A stretch of 64,000 nt of DNA, from positions 434,001-498,000 of the forward strand of contig NZ_JARP01000001.1 of assembly GCF_000708595.2 (NCBI RefSeq), in the 5' to 3' direction. Both the position numbers and the translations under genes were made by a program. The notes below the pieces were generated by a model. That model did no database searches, had not been told where the DNA came from, and was given only the letters and a program-made list of their open reading frames with translations. This DNA comes from Flavobacterium sp. KJJ. Its GTDB lineage: Bacteria; Bacteroidota; Bacteroidia; Flavobacteriales; Flavobacteriaceae. Of the stretch, positions 28,476 to 37,839 are shown piece by piece. The first letter of the stretch is position 1; every line of letters begins with the position of its first letter.

Positions 28476-29666
28476 ATGAGAAAAACTATTCTGGGTTTAT
28501 TAATAATGATGCTAGTTATTTCTTGTCAGTCAAAAAACGATGAGAAAAAATCAATTGTTACGACTAAGCCTGTAAACGAAATTAAAATTGAAAAAAACAA
28601 TGATAGTTTAATTTACAACATAAATGAAAATACTGTTGTAATAGCTGAGGATACTTTAAAGTTAGAAAGCCCATTTATATATTCTTTTGAAGGATCAATT
28701 AAGGACGGAAAAAAAATACAATTACATCTTTCTAATCAATTATCATCAGAATATGGCGGGTATGTAAAATCTGCATCTCTTTATATTGAAGGAAGTAATG
28801 ATATACTTTATTGTTATTTTGAAAAAGAGAAAAAGCAAGATTATTATACAGCCACAATCTATGATTATGATCATGATAATAAGGTTATCTCTAAACTAAA
28901 ATTGTACAATCCTTCAACAGAAGGAATGTATATAGAATATATATTGGATAAAAAAAGTTATAAAATATATCCAAGTAAAACATTTCCAGCATACAAATGT
29001 TACGATGAAATCGATTATACATTGTTTGATTCAAGAGAGGCTTTTAAAAAGGATGAAGCGATGAGGGAATTTACTCCTTCAAGAGATTATAATTTTTTTG
29101 CTGAAATTATTTCCAATGATGTAAATTTTGATATTCTGGAAACAAAATTAAAATATTTGTATACCGATTCGTTGAGCATTAATAATTATAAAAAATGGAA
29201 ACATAATTTTAGCGTAGAAAAATCTAAAAAAGAAGAAGAAAATTATAGTTCTGAAACTTTATCAGTTGTGTCACCAGTTTTTATTGATGCTAATATTTAT
29301 GTAGTTTCTGATTTCTCATACAGTTATATGGGAGGAGCTCACGGTATGATGCATACAGAATATGATAACTATGATTTGACAACTGGGAAAACGATAGATA
29401 TTGAAAAATTAATAAATCTGTCTGATGACAAGTTTATAAGTTTTTATGAAGATAAAGTTAGATCAGAATATGCAGATGGCTTATTATCTAATGAAGTACC
29501 AATTACCCATAATTTTTATATTTTGCCTACAGGAATTACTTTTTCGTATGCACCATATGAACTCGTTGGTTTTGCAGGCGGAGAGCCTAAGATTTTTTTT
29601 AGTTACGAAGAATTAAAACCCTTTATTTTGAAAAACACAATTTTAGATCAATACAATTCGAATTAA
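28476..29666 (+). CDS. Putative lipoprotein with DUF3298-like C-terminal domain
   Basis: 396 residues. The start at 28476 gives a clean lipoprotein signal with lipobox VISC; an earlier ATG at 28452 lies inside parE. The C-terminal ~130 residues resemble the DUF3298/PdaC-RsiV type (YSYMGGAHGM, LTTGKTIDIEKL, then FYILPTGITFSYAPYELVGFAGG), a domain of periplasmic or surface proteins. Residues ~20-250 are unassigned and rich in lysine and tyrosine. It is placed between parE and parC on the same strand, with only 4 bp from parE. Confidence 0.82.
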   Translation: MRKTILGLLIMMLVISCQSKNDEKKSIVTTKPVNEIKIEKNNDSLIYNINENTVVIAEDTLKLESPFIYSFEGSIKDGKKIQLHLSNQLSSEYGGYVKSASLYIEGSNDILYCYFEKEKKQDYYTATIYDYDHDNKVISKLKLYNPSTEGMYIEYILDKKSYKIYPSKTFPAYKCYDEIDYTLFDSREAFKKDEAMREFTPSRDYNFFAEIISNDVNFDILETKLKYLYTDSLSINNYKKWKHNFSVEKSKKEEENYSSETLSVVSPVFIDANIYVVSDFSYSYMGGAHGMMHTEYDNYDLTTGKTIDIEKLINLSDDKFISFYEDKVRSEYADGLLSNEVPITHNFYILPTGITFSYAPYELVGFAGGEPKIFFSYEELKPFILKNTILDQYNSN

Positions 29667-29737
29667 AAAACATCAAACTTGAGTTAAATCAAAGTTTATC
29701 ACAACAATTTTAAATTTATAATTTTCGAATATAAATA

Positions 29738-32458
29738 ATGAAAGACGAAGAAGACGATAACATAATTCCAAACGACGACGAGAGTAATTCAGACGAAAAT
29801 CCGATTGATGAAAATCAAGAAGGAGATGATGATGAAATTATCAACGTAGATGCTAAACATTTTGAAGGCCAGCATTTTTACGAGAATCAGGAAGAAGAAG
29901 GAGAAGACGTTATTACAAAAGTAACGGGCATGTACAAAGACTGGTTCTTGGATTATGCTTCATATGTAATCTTAGAACGTGCAGTTCCTGCTATCGAGGA
30001 CGGATTTAAGCCGGTTCAGCGTCGTATTATGCACTCTTTAAAAGAGCTGGATGATGGCCGTTATAATAAGGTTGCCAATGTGGTAGGACACACCATGCAG
30101 TATCACCCACACGGAGATGCAAGTATTGGTGACGCCATGGTACAAATTGGTCAAAAAGATTTATTAATTGACTGCCAAGGAAACTGGGGTAATATTTTAA
30201 CAGGTGACGGAGCAGCTGCTTCGCGTTACATTGAGGCACGTTTATCAAAATTTGCTTTAGAGGTTTTATATTCTCCAAAAATTACAGATTGGGGTGTTTC
30301 GTATGATGGTCGTCGTGCAGAACCAAACAATCTTCCAGTAAAATTTCCATTGCTTTTGGCGCAAGGAGCAGAAGGTATTGCAGTTGGACTTTCTACAAAG
30401 GTTTTACCTCACAACTTCAATGAATTAATTGATGCTTCGATTAAGATTTTAAAAGGAAAAGCATTCACATTATATCCTGATTTTATGACACAAGGTATTG
30501 CCGATGTGTCAAATTATAATGACGGACTTCGTGGCGGACGCGTGCGTGTACGTGCTAAAATTGCCCAGTTGGATAAAAACACATTGGTGATTACACAAAT
30601 TCCGTTTTCGACCAATACCACGACTTTGATTGATAGTATTTTGAAAGCCAATGATAAAGGCAAAATCAAAATCAAGAAAATTGAAGACAATACTGCGGCA
30701 GATGTTGAGATCTTAATTCACCTTTTCCCAGGCGTTTCTCCAGATAAAACGATAGATGCATTGTTTGCTTTTACAGCATGTGAAACTTCTGTAGCACCTT
30801 TAGGCTGTGTGATTGAAGACAACAAGCCATTGTTTATTGGAGTGTCTGAAATGTTGAAAATTTCAACTCATAGAACAGTTGATCTGCTTAAGCAAGAATT
30901 AGAAATTCAATTAGAAGAATTAAAAAATAAATGGCATTTCTCTACTTTAGAGAAAATCTTCATTCGTGAAGAAATGTACATTGATTTCAAATTATATTCT
31001 GACAGAGAATCACTTTACAAATATTTATACGATCGATTCGAGCCTTTCAAAAAATCATTCGTCAGAGAAATTACTGATGATGATTTACAAAGACTGACTC
31101 AAATTCCAATGATTCGTATTACCCGTTTCGATTCTGATAAGGCTGATGATTTTATTGCGAAATTAGAAGATGAAATGAAAGAAGTAGAGCATAATTTGGA
31201 AAATTTAACAGATTTTGCAATTGCTTACTTTACCAAATTAAAAGAGAAATACGGAAAAGGCCGCGAACGTCAGACAGAACTTCGTGTTTTTGATAATGTT
31301 GAGGCTACAAAAGTAGTTTTGCGTAACACAAAACTATACGTAAATCGCGAAGAGGGTTTTGTTGGAACAAGTTTGAAAAAAGACGAATACCTTACTGATT
31401 GTTCTGATATTGATGATGTGATTGTATTTTTGCGAGATGGTAAAATGATGATTACAAAAGTAGATGCTAAGACTTTTGTAGGTAAAGATATTATTCACGT
31501 TGCTATTTTTGACAAGAGCGATAAACGCACGATTTACAACATGATTTATCGTGACGGAAAATCAGGACCATCTTATATTAAACGTTTTAATGTTACGGGA
31601 GTTACTCGTGATAAACCTTATGATTTAACCAATGAAACGGCTGGATCACAAGTAGTTTATTTTTCGCATAATCCGAATGGAGAAGCAGAAGTAATTACGA
31701 TCTTATTGCGCCAGGTTGGAACGATCAAGAAACTAAAATTCGATATTGATTTTGCTAAATTAGCTATTAAAGGCCGTGCTTCAAAAGGGAATTTGGTAAC
31801 TAAATATCCAATCAAAAAAATAGAGTTAAAAGAAAAAGGAATTTCGACCTTATTGCCAAGAAAAGTTTGGTTTGATGATACTGTGAAACGTTTAAATGTT
31901 GATGCAAGAGGAGAGCTGTTAGGGGAATTTAAACCAAGTGATAAAATTTTAATTATCACCCAGTCTGGTAAATTAAAAGTTATTATTCCGGAATTGTCAA
32001 CTCATTTTGATGAAGATATGATTGTTTTGGAAAAATGGAAACCTAAAAAACCAATTTCGGCCATTTATTACGACGGAGAAAAAGAACGTTATTTCCTAAA
32101 ACGTTTCTTAGTTGAAACCGAAAATAAAGAAGAAAGTTTTATTACAGACCATCCAAATTCGCAATTAGAAATTGTATCAACAGATTATCGTCCGTTAGCA
32201 CAGTTGGTTTTTGCAAAAGTAAAAGGAGTACAAAAGGAAGATTTACATATTGATGTTGAGGATTTTATAGCTGTAAAAGGTTTCAAAGCATTAGGAAATC
32301 AATTGACTGCAGATAAGTTAAAACAAGTCAACTTATTAGAACCACTTCCATATGAAGAACCAGTCGAAGAAATTCCTGAAAAACCAGAAATGCCAGATGA
32401 TGAATCTGTAGAAACAGAATTAGATGATGACGGTCAAATAGGTTTGGTTTTAGATTAA
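29738..32458 (+). CDS. parC: DNA topoisomerase IV subunit A
   Basis: 906 residues. After a very acidic N-terminal extension of about 60 residues comes the breakage-reunion domain: WFLDYASYVILERAVPAI, RRIMHSLKELDDGRYNKVANVVGHTMQYHPHGD and the catalytic tyrosine in AAASRYIEARL. The C-terminal beta-pinwheel is divergent and lacks an obvious GyrA box, which supports ParC over GyrA. It works with ParE in chromosome decatenation. Confidence 0.93.
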   Translation: MKDEEDDNIIPNDDESNSDENPIDENQEGDDDEIINVDAKHFEGQHFYENQEEEGEDVITKVTGMYKDWFLDYASYVILERAVPAIEDGFKPVQRRIMHSLKELDDGRYNKVANVVGHTMQYHPHGDASIGDAMVQIGQKDLLIDCQGNWGNILTGDGAAASRYIEARLSKFALEVLYSPKITDWGVSYDGRRAEPNNLPVKFPLLLAQGAEGIAVGLSTKVLPHNFNELIDASIKILKGKAFTLYPDFMTQGIADVSNYNDGLRGGRVRVRAKIAQLDKNTLVITQIPFSTNTTTLIDSILKANDKGKIKIKKIEDNTAADVEILIHLFPGVSPDKTIDALFAFTACETSVAPLGCVIEDNKPLFIGVSEMLKISTHRTVDLLKQELEIQLEELKNKWHFSTLEKIFIREEMYIDFKLYSDRESLYKYLYDRFEPFKKSFVREITDDDLQRLTQIPMIRITRFDSDKADDFIAKLEDEMKEVEHNLENLTDFAIAYFTKLKEKYGKGRERQTELRVFDNVEATKVVLRNTKLYVNREEGFVGTSLKKDEYLTDCSDIDDVIVFLRDGKMMITKVDAKTFVGKDIIHVAIFDKSDKRTIYNMIYRDGKSGPSYIKRFNVTGVTRDKPYDLTNETAGSQVVYFSHNPNGEAEVITILLRQVGTIKKLKFDIDFAKLAIKGRASKGNLVTKYPIKKIELKEKGISTLLPRKVWFDDTVKRLNVDARGELLGEFKPSDKILIITQSGKLKVIIPELSTHFDEDMIVLEKWKPKKPISAIYYDGEKERYFLKRFLVETENKEESFITDHPNSQLEIVSTDYRPLAQLVFAKVKGVQKEDLHIDVEDFIAVKGFKALGNQLTADKLKQVNLLEPLPYEEPVEEIPEKPEMPDDESVETELDDDGQIGLVLD

Positions 32459-32462
32459 AAAT

Positions 32463-32497
32463 AAAAACCGTTAAGATTAATTTCTTAGCGGTTTTTT
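32463..32497. terminator. Terminator between parC and clpV
   Basis: An imperfect stem (CCGTTAAGA with TCTTAGCGG) flanked by A and T runs, located between convergent genes. Confidence 0.8.
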
Positions 32498-32516
32498 AAT
32501 AATCAAAGATTTAGAA

Positions 32517-34973
32517 TTAATTTTCTGAGATAGATAGTAATTCTTGTTTTATCCATTTTACTTCATTGTTTTCAATACTAACAGCAATAATATCTCCGTC
32601 TTTTACTTCTCCGGAGATTATTTTCTTAGCCAATGGTCTTCTTAAATGACTTCTAATAATACTTTTTATTGGTCTTGCGCCGTATTTGGCATTATAGCCA
32701 TTTTCAGCAAGATAAAGTTTAGCTTCCATCGGAATTTCGACTTTAATGTTTATATTTGTGAGTAAATCCATGAACTCTTTTTTGAGATGGATTTCGAATA
32801 TTTTCAAGGCATTGTCTTTACTGATAGGTGCAAAAGGTACAATTTCAGTTAATCGACCCAAAAATTCTGGTCTAAAATAATTTCCCATGATTTCCATTAG
32901 TGAAGTTGAGGCAGGAATTTGACCATTATTAAAAGTTTCAACAATATGATCTGCGCCAATATTGGAAGTAAAAAGAATTATGGCATTTGAGAAATCACCT
33001 TCTTTTCCTAGTCGGTCATGCAGTTTTCCTTCATCCATAATTTGAAGAAAAACATCAAAAACAGAAGGATGCGCTTTTTCAATTTCATCAAATAAAACAA
33101 TAGAATATGGCTTTTGACGAATTTTATTTACTAGCAATCCTCCGGATTCATAGCCTACATAGCCTGGGGGCGCACCGTACAACAATGCAGCAGAATGTTC
33201 TTCTTTAAATTCAGACATATCAAAACGTATAATTGCATTCTCATCCTGAAAAAGAAATTCGGCCAGACTTTTGGCTAATTCTGTTTTACCAGTACCTGTC
33301 GGACCTAAGAAAAAGAAAGAAGCAATTGGTTGTCCAGCTTTACTCAATCCCGATCTTGATTCTAGAATTGAACCTGCGACTGTTGCAATACAATGATCCT
33401 GACCAATTACTCTTTTATTTAAAACTTCTTCAATAGAATTTAGCTTGTTTTTTTCTTCATTTTTTAGCTTTCCAGCCGGAATACCTGTCTTCTTAGCAAT
33501 AATAAGTGATAGATCAAATGCTTCAATGTGAACGCGTTTGTCTAAAGCTCTTTTTTCAATTGTATTTAATAACGTTTCGATATTATTTAGGATAGATTCT
33601 GAAGAATCTAAAGATTTCCTGACATCTTCTTCAAGAATTAAAAAAGTTGTTTTTTGAACAAGATCATCTAAAAACCAATTACATTCTTTAATTAATTGTT
33701 CTTCAGTTAAATTCGATTCATTTTTCTTTAAAAGAGAATGTTTGTAAAGTAGTGTTTGTTTTTCTTTTAAAAAGCTTTCGCCAGATGTTTTTAAAACTGA
33801 CATGGTATGATCAATCAAATTGATTGCCGATTCAGGAAGGCTTTTTTCTTTTAGATACCTTCTCGATAATCGTATTGATTCTGAAATAGTTTCATCATCA
33901 ATCTGAATTTTATGATGTTCCTGATAGGATTTAATTGACTCACGAATCATTCGGAACAAATTTTGATCGTTAGCTTCTTCGAGTTTAACAATTTCAAACA
34001 TTCCGGATAGTCCCTGCACCTTTTCGATTCTTTTCGAAAATTCATCAATTGTTGAAGTTGCTATGATAGTCAATCCTTTTGCTAATTCACTTTTTAAAAT
34101 ATTCGAAATGCCTGAATCATCTCCATTTTTATCTAATAATACATGAATTTCCTCAATAATAAGAATCGATTTAGGAAACTGATTTAATTCCTGAATGCAA
34201 TTCTTTAGGCGATCTTCAATTTCACCTTTATAAGATGCGCCGGCTATTAAAGAAGATAAATCAAGCTCAAATAACTGTACTTTATTTAATGTATCGGGAA
34301 CTTGATCTGCAATGACATTTTCAACTAAAGTATCTATTAAAATTGTTTTACCAATGCCGCGATCTCCAAGCAATAATACGTTGGGTTTTGAGAAACGACA
34401 AAGAATTTCCTTTACAGTGTTTAATTCCCCTTCACGTCCAATAGCAGTTAGTTTATTGGTTTTCTTTTCAAGGTTTTTATGCACAGAATACTTACCTAAA
34501 AATCCCTTCTTAATTTCTTTTTTGTTAAATAAATTTTCAAAAGAAGTTGTAGTTTCATTTTCTAATAATTCATTCCTTGAAATAGGAAAACTTTTCATCT
34601 GGTCAAAATTAAAACCAACGCCAGGCGAACTTAATGCCACAATGATAGCATATAAACTAATTTCATCTTCGTTTAATAAGTTTCTAACGGCTTCGGCTTC
34701 ATTTATAATTTGATCAATTACATCGGCTGGTTCGGCATCCAAAACATGAGATGTTTTCGATTCTTCTTCAATTCTTACTTCGGTCCATTCATCAAGAAAA
34801 TAGACATCTTTTCCCATTGCTTCCAAACGTTTTAGAAGTGACAAGTCTCTATTCAAGATAGCCTTAAGTAAATGCGATCCTGTGTAATATTGATTAGAAT
34901 TATTTTTGGCAATTTTTTTAGCAATTTCAAACGCAGTCAGCAATTCAGTACTGAAAATATTTTCTTGTTTCAT
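32517..34973 (-). CDS. tssH: T6SS sheath-disassembly ATPase ClpV
   Basis: An 818-residue Clp/HSP100 ATPase with an N-domain and two AAA+ modules. Walker A1 is LLGDRGIGKT and Walker A2 is FLGPTGTGKTEL, with Walker B2 VLFDEIEKAHPSV. The region between the two modules is shorter and more divergent than in ClpB. Its place beside T6SS genes identifies it as the ClpV-type ATPase that recycles the contracted TssB/TssC sheath. It lies 5 bp after the PKD gene, so the two form one leftward operon. Confidence 0.9.
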   Translation of the reverse strand: MKQENIFSTELLTAFEIAKKIAKNNSNQYYTGSHLLKAILNRDLSLLKRLEAMGKDVYFLDEWTEVRIEEESKTSHVLDAEPADVIDQIINEAEAVRNLLNEDEISLYAIIVALSSPGVGFNFDQMKSFPISRNELLENETTTSFENLFNKKEIKKGFLGKYSVHKNLEKKTNKLTAIGREGELNTVKEILCRFSKPNVLLLGDRGIGKTILIDTLVENVIADQVPDTLNKVQLFELDLSSLIAGASYKGEIEDRLKNCIQELNQFPKSILIIEEIHVLLDKNGDDSGISNILKSELAKGLTIIATSTIDEFSKRIEKVQGLSGMFEIVKLEEANDQNLFRMIRESIKSYQEHHKIQIDDETISESIRLSRRYLKEKSLPESAINLIDHTMSVLKTSGESFLKEKQTLLYKHSLLKKNESNLTEEQLIKECNWFLDDLVQKTTFLILEEDVRKSLDSSESILNNIETLLNTIEKRALDKRVHIEAFDLSLIIAKKTGIPAGKLKNEEKNKLNSIEEVLNKRVIGQDHCIATVAGSILESRSGLSKAGQPIASFFFLGPTGTGKTELAKSLAEFLFQDENAIIRFDMSEFKEEHSAALLYGAPPGYVGYESGGLLVNKIRQKPYSIVLFDEIEKAHPSVFDVFLQIMDEGKLHDRLGKEGDFSNAIILFTSNIGADHIVETFNNGQIPASTSLMEIMGNYFRPEFLGRLTEIVPFAPISKDNALKIFEIHLKKEFMDLLTNINIKVEIPMEAKLYLAENGYNAKYGARPIKSIIRSHLRRPLAKKIISGEVKDGDIIAVSIENNEVKWIKQELLSISEN

Positions 34974-34978
34974 AACAA

Positions 34979-36034
34979 TTAGTCTTTTACCCAGATCAGA
35001 TATTTTTTTACTTTATAATTTATGGACATTCCTTTAATACAATTATCAGTTTTGTCCTTATTGAGTCTGATAGATTCTATTTTTATTTTTTTTCCTTTAA
35101 TATTGGCACATAATTGTGCGAAGGTCAATAAATCTTTGTCATTTTTTACTGTCGGAATTTCGAGATCATCACATAAAAATTCGGCAAAATCATCTTTAAC
35201 TTTACTGCCTTCTGCTACTTTATTTAATAAAATTTCAAATTGATCTTCAGATATTTTTGGTGCTTTTTTAATAGGAGCAATGCTGTCCTTTTGAGATTTA
35301 TTCTTTGGGGCTACTGGCACATATTGCAGCATGTCTTCAAGCGGATCTTTTTTTGCTGTTCCTCTTGGTAAGGCAAAAGCTTCTGCATTTTTCTCGTAAA
35401 CATAAGAGGTTACATCCAGAGGGTTTGTTTTCTTAATAACTCGGGGATGCACATAAATTACTTTTTTAGCAACTCGGCTAAAATCCCCGTTTATAACAAG
35501 AGTAATCGTTTTTTCTCCAGGAGTTGAAAAAGTATATACAGGATTTGAAGAAGTTTCATCGATGCCTCTATTTTCTCCAAATGCCCATTCCCAAGTTTTC
35601 GCGTTTTGTGAAATAGAATTGAAATAAGTTGGCTGTCCAACAGTAATAATTTTTGAAGTAATAATTTGAGGAGTACCTAATTTGTCTAGAATATATTTGT
35701 CTTTTAAGATAAGTTCTCGAGTATGTACACATTCTCCATTTATAGTTAAGCTAATGATATACTTTCCTGGATTTTTGTAAGTATGAAAGGTATGTCTTCG
35801 AATATCTGTGGGAGAACCATCACCAAAATCCCATTTCCAAGATTTCGCATTATGAGTTTTATCATAGAATTCAATTGGTTCTTCACTCTGATAATGATCT
35901 GATAAGATAAAATACTTGACATCTTCGCAGTTGACATGTTTAAAAAATTGAATAAGAAAAGAGATTATTCCTATTAGAAATAGAACAACGAAGACTAATA
36001 CAACTTTAATATCAATATTCTTTTTATCTAGCAT
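34979..36034 (-). CDS. Membrane-anchored PKD-domain protein of the T6SS-iii locus
   Basis: 351 residues. There is one transmembrane helix near residues 10-30, then two PKD-type beta domains: AKSWKWDFGDGSPTDIRRHTF near residue 65 and AKTWEWAFGENRG near residue 145. The C-terminal ~120 residues are an unassigned periplasmic domain (residues ~260-351). It is co-transcribed with clpV. T6SS-iii uses periplasmic or membrane components (TssN to TssR) in place of TssJLM. This protein is a candidate for one of the unassigned components, perhaps TssP or TssR, but I cannot confirm which. Confidence 0.75.
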   Translation of the reverse strand: MLDKKNIDIKVVLVFVVLFLIGIISFLIQFFKHVNCEDVKYFILSDHYQSEEPIEFYDKTHNAKSWKWDFGDGSPTDIRRHTFHTYKNPGKYIISLTINGECVHTRELILKDKYILDKLGTPQIITSKIITVGQPTYFNSISQNAKTWEWAFGENRGIDETSSNPVYTFSTPGEKTITLVINGDFSRVAKKVIYVHPRVIKKTNPLDVTSYVYEKNAEAFALPRGTAKKDPLEDMLQYVPVAPKNKSQKDSIAPIKKAPKISEDQFEILLNKVAEGSKVKDDFAEFLCDDLEIPTVKNDKDLLTFAQLCANIKGKKIKIESIRLNKDKTDNCIKGMSINYKVKKYLIWVKD

Positions 36035-36067
36035 TATTACTTTATGTTTAAAATGAGAAAATATTTA

Positions 36068-36075
36068 CAAATATA
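36068..36075 (-). promoter_or_regulatory. Candidate promoter -7 box for the PKD-clpV operon
   Basis: The minus strand reads TATATTTG, an exact TAnnTTTG match, about 34 bp before the ATG at 36034. No convincing -33 TTTG was found at 17-23 nt. Confidence 0.4.
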
Positions 36076-36142
36076 AATTCAAATATTTTAAAAATGTAAA
36101 ATAAATACTATAAAAATTTCTAAATTATAACAAAATATTTTT

Positions 36143-36150
36143 TATGTTTG
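36143..36150 (+). promoter_or_regulatory. Candidate promoter -7 box for the rightward T6SS genes
   Basis: TATGTTTG matches the Bacteroidota -7 consensus, with TTTC 22 nt upstream as a weak -33 element. The predicted start is about 50 nt before the ATG at 36208. With the box at 36068 it makes a divergent T6SS promoter region. Confidence 0.45.
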
Positions 36151-36207
36151 TAAATATATACTTACATATTTAATTTATTAAATATCTAAAAGTTGTTTTA
36201 CTGGATT

Positions 36208-36909
36208 ATGATGAAATTTTACCTTACTAGCAATTCATTTATCAAAAAGAGATGTTTTGTTTTTTTTATAAGCCAAATGGTTTTCTTTTTGTCTGCAATT
36301 GTATTGCTGAACTCTTGTGGTAATAAAAAATACATTGCTCAAATACCATTTAAATATGACTATTCTTTAGAACTTTTAAAGAAGCAGTCAAAAATGGAAG
36401 AAACTGGGTTAAAAAATAAAATTATCGTCAATGATAATTCTAAAAACCTTAGTGATGAAGTTTTGTATTTAAAAGAAAAATATTCAATTGTGTTAGCAGT
36501 AACGCCTAATAAAATTACGAACTACAAATTGTATTCTTATTTTGATCCGTGGATCAATACTCCTTATAAAGAAAAGACTTTTTCCAAAAAGGGAATTGAT
36601 TGTTCTTATTTTCTACAATCATTGTATAGTGATGTTTATAAAGTAACGCTTCCGAAAGATCCAGCTGGAATGTGGAAGTCGAAATCTATTCAAATTTTTA
36701 CTGGCCGTACTTTTTTGTCTGAAGGAGATTTAGTGTTTTTTAGATATGATAAAGACCATCCTATATCAGATGTAGCCTTATATCTGCACAATGACAGAAT
36801 TTTAGCTTGTACGGACAAGGGATTGGGGATTTACAATTTTAATGATGAATATTTTCAGTTGCGATATATAGGTGCAGGACGTATAAATGAAGACACAAAG
36901 AAAAAATAA
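36208..36909 (+). CDS. NlpC/P60-like lipoprotein, probably altered catalytic site
   Basis: 233 residues with an N-terminal hydrophobic segment and lipobox LNSC, so a lipoprotein is predicted. The C-terminal domain has the NlpC/P60 pattern: GIDCSYFLQSLY (Cys132) and EGDLVFFRYDKDHPISDVALYL. Active enzymes have His just before the VxxYL segment; here that position is Asp188. It may be a non-catalytic wall-binding or scaffold protein of the secretion system. The TTG at 36193 could start translation, but ATG 36208 is preferred. It overlaps tssG by 23 bp. Confidence 0.75.
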   Translation: MMKFYLTSNSFIKKRCFVFFISQMVFFLSAIVLLNSCGNKKYIAQIPFKYDYSLELLKKQSKMEETGLKNKIIVNDNSKNLSDEVLYLKEKYSIVLAVTPNKITNYKLYSYFDPWINTPYKEKTFSKKGIDCSYFLQSLYSDVYKVTLPKDPAGMWKSKSIQIFTGRTFLSEGDLVFFRYDKDHPISDVALYLHNDRILACTDKGLGIYNFNDEYFQLRYIGAGRINEDTKKK

Positions 36910-37837
36910 AAAAAGCCTTGAAAATTTAATTGAGGAAATTGAAAGTATTCCGTATGACATTCGGGCAGAAATTATTGCCAATGAATTAATTGAGAATGAT
37001 GAAGTCTCTGCCGATGAAATTATGATTTTAAATCAGGGACAGTTTTCGAGAGCTTTTAGAAGTGATGTTTTAGGCGCTGTAATTCAGGACGATAATTATA
37101 TCAGGCGCGATTATATTTCCCTGCTTTTGTCTCGGGATAGTATATATGATGCTCTTCCGGAAGGATTTGTTCACAGTTTAAATGAAAACAATGCTCATAA
37201 GTCTGTTCACCAGATGATTAAGGAGCACAAACATCAAAAGAAACAGGAGAACGAAGCAAGAAACTTTTTTAATCCGTTTGAAAATGAAATTTTTCATTAC
37301 CGAACAAAAATTGAAAGTGTAGAGAGAGATTTTTTATATAAACTAAATGGCAGTAAACCACTTGGTTTTTTCTATGATTTTTGGGGATTATCACATAATT
37401 ACCCGGCGGTTTTGGTTTCAAAATTTATTCAGCTGCTGCCATACGCTTATAAAATTGTAGGCGATATTGATTTATCGTGCCGTTGTTTGTCGAGTATAAT
37501 TGAAGAAAAAGTGTCTTATAAAACAACAACTTCTAAAGAATACAGTGAAGAAAGTGAACAAATTAATTTAGGAGAAAACAGGTTAGGGGTCGATTTTATA
37601 TGCGGTAACAAATACATGGATTATTCAATGAACCTGACAATCGAAATAGGTCCAATACTAAATAATTCAATTGAAAATTATATTCATAACGGACCAATAA
37701 AAAGATTTATTGATTGTTTTTACGAGCATTTTTTTCCGATGGAAGTCGAGCCAAAAACAATCTTGATCATGAATCATGAAACAGAAGAATTCAATTTTAA
37801 TAAACAGCCTGTGTTAGGGTATACAACACGTATTTAA
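36887..37837 (+). CDS. tssG: T6SS-iii baseplate protein, TssG-like
   Basis: 316 residues, cytoplasmic, charged N terminus (SLENLIEEIESIPYDIRAEIIANELI) and no signal. A central aromatic block, LNGSKPLGFFYDFWGLSHNYPAVLVSK, and the genetic position beside tssN in a locus that otherwise lacks TssG support its being the gp53-like baseplate subunit. The similarity is weak by eye, so this rests partly on context. It starts inside the NlpC/P60 gene and ends 2 bp before tssN. Confidence 0.62.
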   Translation: MKTQRKNKKSLENLIEEIESIPYDIRAEIIANELIENDEVSADEIMILNQGQFSRAFRSDVLGAVIQDDNYIRRDYISLLLSRDSIYDALPEGFVHSLNENNAHKSVHQMIKEHKHQKKQENEARNFFNPFENEIFHYRTKIESVERDFLYKLNGSKPLGFFYDFWGLSHNYPAVLVSKFIQLLPYAYKIVGDIDLSCRCLSSIIEEKVSYKTTTSKEYSEESEQINLGENRLGVDFICGNKYMDYSMNLTIEIGPILNNSIENYIHNGPIKRFIDCFYEHFFPMEVEPKTILIMNHETEEFNFNKQPVLGYTTRI

Positions 37838-37839
37838 AA

